A stretch of 8,593 nucleotides of DNA from UBA4729 sp039931245 (GTDB lineage: Bacteria; Patescibacteriota; Saccharimonadia; Saccharimonadales; UBA4665), in contig JBDTSH010000010.1 in assembly GCA_039931245.1 (NCBI GenBank), positions 1-8,593 on the forward strand, in the 5' to 3' direction. The notes beneath the pieces were generated by a model. It saw nothing but the letters and a program-made list of their open reading frames with translations, made no database searches and was not told where the DNA came from. This document shows, piece after piece, positions 6,120 to 8,593 of the stretch. The position numbers and the translations under genes were made by a program. Every line of letters begins with the position of its first letter. The stretch's first letter is position 1.

Positions 6120-6557
6120 CTAAGGTTTAGTTTTGGGTATTAGTTTTGGTTTTAGCTCTAGTCGCCCGGCAATAATCGGATCAATGAGGTTACTATCGGT
6201 GAGGACTCGCCGTGAAGCATAAAGGCTCAATGATCTATTCTTATTATTTCTTTCGTAGAGGATTTGTTCACGAGTTACTTTGGTAAGACGACCGAGACGC
6301 GGTGCAATGGCGGAGGGTACCTCACCTAATTCCTCCCGCGCGGCCTGTGAAATTTGTTCAGCCAGATCGAGAACATCGCTGGCCAGCCCAACGGCGTGCT
6401 CACCTTCAGCTAAATTGGGTAATTCTCGGGCGACTTTCGCGGCCTGTGAAATTTGTTCAGCCAGATCGAGAACTCGGCTCGCCAACGCTTCGCTAACCTG
6501 CCCGTCAGTAGTCTCAAGAGGAGGCGTAACTGGTGATTCATTTAAGGGAACTTCCAT
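6120..6557 (-). CDS. Small protein with duplicated helical unit
   Basis: This encodes 145 aa, with no membrane helix or signal peptide. Residues 25-40 and 58-73 are near-identical copies of LAS-x-VLDLAEQISQAA, offset by exactly 33 residues, and read as two amphipathic helices. The underlying DNA has a perfect 36-bp repeat, so the duplication is recent or kept by conversion. Residues ~85-120 are basic (Arg/Lys/Asn) and might bind nucleic acid; the C-terminus is Lys/Pro-rich. There is no Shine-Dalgarno before ATG 6557, but a -10 box lies 6 nt upstream, suggesting a leaderless message. It precedes the non-coding control region, and no intrinsic terminator follows its TAG. I do not recognise a family. 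A role as regulator of the downstream operon is conceivable but unsupported. Confidence 0.75.
   Translation of the reverse strand: MEVPLNESPVTPPLETTDGQVSEALASRVLDLAEQISQAAKVARELPNLAEGEHAVGLASDVLDLAEQISQAAREELGEVPSAIAPRLGRLTKVTREQILYERNNKNRSLSLYASRRVLTDSNLIDPIIAGRLELKPKLIPKTKP
6339..6374 (-). repeat. 36-bp perfect direct repeat, copy 1
   Basis: This is identical to 6438-6473, 99 nt (33 codons) away in the same reading frame. It encodes the second VLDLAEQISQAA segment of the 145-aa protein. Confidence 0.9.
6438..6473 (-). repeat. 36-bp perfect direct repeat, copy 2
   Basis: This is identical to 6339-6374 and encodes the first VLDLAEQISQAA segment of the 145-aa protein. Similarity decays quickly on both sides of the 36 bp. 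Confidence 0.9.
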
Positions 6558-6563
6558 AAATAT

Positions 6564-6592
6564 ATAATATCATATTTGTAAAGATCTAACAA
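6564..6592 (-). promoter_or_regulatory. Promoter of the 145-aa gene, probably leaderless
   Basis: TTGTTA (6592-6587) and TATTAT (6569-6564) are 17 nt apart. The -10 box ends 6 nt before ATG 6557, which places the expected start site on the A of the start codon. The lack of a Shine-Dalgarno fits this. Confidence 0.6.
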
Positions 6593-6603
6593 CACGTTAA
6601 GTC

Positions 6604-7488
6604 TTATATCTTTACAAGATTGGCCTGGGTGCAAACCTCACAAAACCTCCTTTCGGCACAGTTTCCACAGACCAGCATCAGGCGATTGCAGGTCTTGGTG
6701 GCACAGTTTTCGTAGTTGCTGGTGACCGAATCGCAGTGCACGCATGTGCCGATGTCTTTGGCATTGTCGCTGAATTTTTGGCCCATTCGACCATCGAAGA
6801 CGTAGAGAGAACCCTCCCAGAAACCATCGTCGCCGTAAGCTTCGCCGTACTTGGCGATCCCCCCGTCGAGCTGATACACTTCGCTAAAACCGCGATTTTT
6901 CATGAGCAGGCTCAGGACTTCACAGCGAACCCCACCGGTACAGTAGGTCACGATTGGCTTGTCTTTGAATTCGTCGTATTTCGGATCGTCCAGCTCTTTA
7001 GCGAAATCCCTGGTATGGTCGACTGCCGGCACAATTGCCCCTTTGAACTTACCGACGGCTGCTTCGTAGGCATTGCGACCATCAAAAAAGATGACATCAT
7101 CTCCGCGGTCGGCGACCAATTGATGAAGCTGCTCCGGCCCGAGACGTGTTCCGCCGCCGATAACACCATCGGCGTCAACTTTAATCTCATCGGGGGCACC
7201 AAATGTCACGATCTCATCCCGTACTTTAACGGTTAGTTTTGGAAAATCGTCGCGCCCACCAGCGCTCCACTTAAACGTCGTGTCTTTAAAAGCGGCGTGC
7301 TGCTTAGTTTCTTTGATATACGTTTTTAAGTCGGATAATTCACCGCCCAAGGTCCCATTGATGCCGTGCCTCGACACCAGGATACGGCCTTTCAGGTTCA
7401 GAGATACGCAGAGAGTTCGCTGCCATAACCGGACGGCTACCGGGTCGCTAATCGGGGTAAATTTATAGTAGAGAATTATTTTCTGCAT
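6604..7488 (-). CDS. trhO: tRNA uridine-34 hydroxylase TrhO (rhodanese family, UPF0176)
   Basis: TrhO-family proteins (E. coli YceA) hydroxylate U34 of tRNA to 5-hydroxyuridine, using oxygen, in the cytoplasm. This protein is 294 aa. Family features are visible in order: the N-terminal UPF0176 domain with GRILVSRHGINGTLGG (~34-49); a rhodanese domain (~126-220) with FFDGR (134-138); the active-site loop CTGGVRCE with probable catalytic Cys183 and a second Cys189; DGGIAKYGE (208-216); FWEGSLYVFDGRM (223-235); and a C-terminal Cys-rich segment (C249, C252, C262, C267, C274, C277, C283, C286), as in members with a metal-binding tail. Length is close to the family norm and all key residues are present. 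The start ATG 7488 has no Shine-Dalgarno, but a perfect TATAAT lies 6 nt upstream, so it is probably read as a leaderless mRNA. It is separated by 16 nt from the gene before it. Assignment to the family is firm; the reaction is transferred from characterised members. Confidence 0.93.
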   Translation of the reverse strand: MQKIILYYKFTPISDPVAVRLWQRTLCVSLNLKGRILVSRHGINGTLGGELSDLKTYIKETKQHAAFKDTTFKWSAGGRDDFPKLTVKVRDEIVTFGAPDEIKVDADGVIGGGTRLGPEQLHQLVADRGDDVIFFDGRNAYEAAVGKFKGAIVPAVDHTRDFAKELDDPKYDEFKDKPIVTYCTGGVRCEVLSLLMKNRGFSEVYQLDGGIAKYGEAYGDDGFWEGSLYVFDGRMGQKFSDNAKDIGTCVHCDSVTSNYENCATKTCNRLMLVCGNCAERRFCEVCTQANLVKI

Positions 7489-7494
7489 AGTTGC

Positions 7495-7500
7495 ATTATA
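7495..7500 (-). promoter_or_regulatory. -10 box of trhO, probably leaderless
   Basis: A perfect TATAAT ends 6 nt before the ATG at 7488, so the expected start site is the A of the start codon. No good -35 hexamer is present at 16-18 nt, and there is no TG extension. The box lies in the 16-nt gap after the upstream gene. Confidence 0.5.
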
Positions 7501-7504
7501 CCTG

Positions 7505-8593
7505 TTATTGGCCGCGAGTGAGCAGGACGATAATAATTGCCAGTAAGATAGTAATCGCGCTGACTAGGGCGACGTCGGCCACCTGGTGTGTAGAGGTTCG
7601 CTTGGGCAGTTTCTGACGGGCTAAGTTACGGGCGGCCGTCTGTTCCAGGGCTATCACTTGCTCTTCGAGCACTGCGACCGCTCCGGCCTGTTGCACGAGA
7701 GAATTCAGGGCGCCTTTGCCGCCGCCCGTCAGGCTAGCTCGAGCCCGGTCGCGCAGCACTGGGTCCCGCTCGTAATCTATCTCCCGTTCGACGAGTTCCC
7801 GTCGAAGGGCGCGCTGAATATCACCGCCACCGAGGTGCTCGGCGACCAATCGGCGCAGTCCCCGCTCACCGATCAAGTGCGTTTCGTAGATTTGTCGTAA
7901 AGTCGTGCCCTCGATAACCACTTTCTCGCTGACCGCTAACAGTTCAGCCCGTGGCATCGTAGTTACTTGTTTCTCAATGGTGAGTTTTTCAATAACCGGT
8001 TGCGAGCTGATGGGGCGCTCGGCCAGGGGAATCCCGGCGGACGGGCGATTCGCCGCGACCGCTTCACTGGCGGGACGGAAGCCTTCGCCGACCATCAGGA
8101 CGTGGCCGATTCTCTCGGATGATGGCCGGGGGGCTGGCGACCTGACGCTTATGTGCTCTGCCGTCGCGCTGATAAGCCGCTCGCTCGCGGGGCTGAGGGC
8201 GACCCGCCGCCGCTCGGCTGCTGCCTGACGAATGCGACCCTCGCGTTCCAGCAGTGTCGACTGCAAGCGCAAGACTTCTTGTTCGAGCTTCTTTTGGACT
8301 GGTAATAATCGCTTCTCCGTTTTGATTCGGCCCCGGCGACGACCGATCAAGTAGCCCACTATTCCGCCGACGAGTAAACCACGCTGCTGCGCCCGTCGCT
8401 CATGACGATTGGCGTCCTCTACTGAGATTACGTTCGGGCTAATAGACCGTGATGTATTGAAGTCGTCGATTGGGGGCTGCGCTTCCCCATTGACGGACCC
8501 GCCGGTTGTCGGGCGGCGAGGTGGGGGGGGTGGCATAATGACGCCACCGGTTCCCGGTTCGGGTTGGCTGGAGTCGTCATCAACATCCGGCGG
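7505..8593 (-). CDS. Proline-rich coiled-coil protein with C-terminal tail anchor (5' end cut by window edge)
   Basis: The frame is open from the stop at 7505 to the right edge. Nineteen codons precede the ATG at 8536, are acidic and Pro/Gly-rich like what follows, and no ribosome site precedes that ATG, so the true start is probably outside the window. Numbered from that ATG (343 aa): 1-45 Pro-rich and disordered; 52-66 a Gly-zipper-like hydrophobic patch followed by RRRGR; ~76-112 coiled coil; ~115-190 low complexity; ~197-265 an ordered helical region containing TLRQIYETHLIGERGLRRLV; ~283-305 a second coiled coil; and 319-339 a strongly hydrophobic helix with only three residues after it. 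That is tail-anchored topology, with the bulk in the cytoplasm. I believe this style of protein occurs in Saccharibacteria but cannot name a function. An 8-base G run (8523-8530) lies in the Pro-rich part. Confidence 0.82.
   Translation of the reverse strand, partial: PPDVDDDSSQPEPGTGGVIMPPPPPRRPTTGGSVNGEAQPPIDDFNTSRSISPNVISVEDANRHERRAQQRGLLVGGIVGYLIGRRRGRIKTEKRLLPVQKKLEQEVLRLQSTLLEREGRIRQAAAERRRVALSPASERLISATAEHISVRSPAPRPSSERIGHVLMVGEGFRPASEAVAANRPSAGIPLAERPISSQPVIEKLTIEKQVTTMPRAELLAVSEKVVIEGTTLRQIYETHLIGERGLRRLVAEHLGGGDIQRALRRELVEREIDYERDPVLRDRARASLTGGGKGALNSLVQQAGAVAVLEEQVIALEQTAARNLARQKLPKRTSTHQVADVALVSAITILLAIIIVLLTRGQ

Noticed and set aside
6339..6473. CRISPR-like array from the 36-bp repeats
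   Set aside because: There are only two copies, the 63-bp interval is in frame within a gene, and the repeat encodes a helix motif.
6736..7236. 166-codon plus-strand open frame
   Set aside because: Antisense to the confidently identified trhO; a shadow of its codon pattern.

Overview
The window looks like chromosome of a Patescibacteria (CPR) bacterium, most likely Candidatus Saccharibacteria. This is inference, resting on three things: the style of the 7505-8593 and 6604-7488 proteins, very compact minus-strand gene packing, and ATGA start/stop overlaps. GC content looks close to 50%. UGA is used as a normal stop, which argues against the recoding CPR groups (SR1, Gracilibacteria). All credible genes are on the minus strand, so the window reads biologically from right to left.

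Right part (8593 to 6120). First comes a gene cut by the right edge, encoding a proline-rich, coiled-coil protein with a C-terminal tail anchor (7505-8593). Then trhO (6604-7488), a rhodanese-family tRNA U34 hydroxylase and the only gene whose function I can name with confidence. Then a 145-aa protein with a duplicated 33-residue unit (6120-6557). The last two lack a Shine-Dalgarno sequence, and each has a -10 box ending exactly 6 nt before the ATG, which suggests leaderless transcripts.

Middle (6119 to 5578). This is a 542-bp non-coding stretch. It holds a GC-rich multi-hairpin element (5939-6022), two copies of a ~33-bp repeat (6046-6077 and 5638-5672), a strong sigma70-like promoter (TTGACA, 17 nt, TATACT) with an 11-bp-arm perfect palindrome centred on its -35 box, and a ~236-nt leader with nested hairpins and a possible 12-codon leader ORF. 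It appears to control the operon to its left.

Left part (5577 to 1). Five genes are transcribed leftward: 320, 270, 447, 304 and at least 514 aa. Three of the four junctions are 4-nt ATGA overlaps; the fourth is a 10-nt gap with the ribosome site across the upstream stop. Four products each have one membrane-spanning segment with a predicted N-in/C-out orientation; the fifth (304 aa) is a soluble coiled-coil protein. The 320- and 447-aa proteins share a similar Cys-containing ectodomain. The last gene has no stop anywhere between its start at 1544 and the left edge. I recognise no named family in these five with confidence. The layout suggests a multi-subunit cell-envelope complex with cytoplasmic, membrane and external parts, made under one repressible promoter. 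It is the best candidate here for an undescribed system.

No tRNA, rRNA, CRISPR array, insertion sequence or convincing intrinsic terminator was found.
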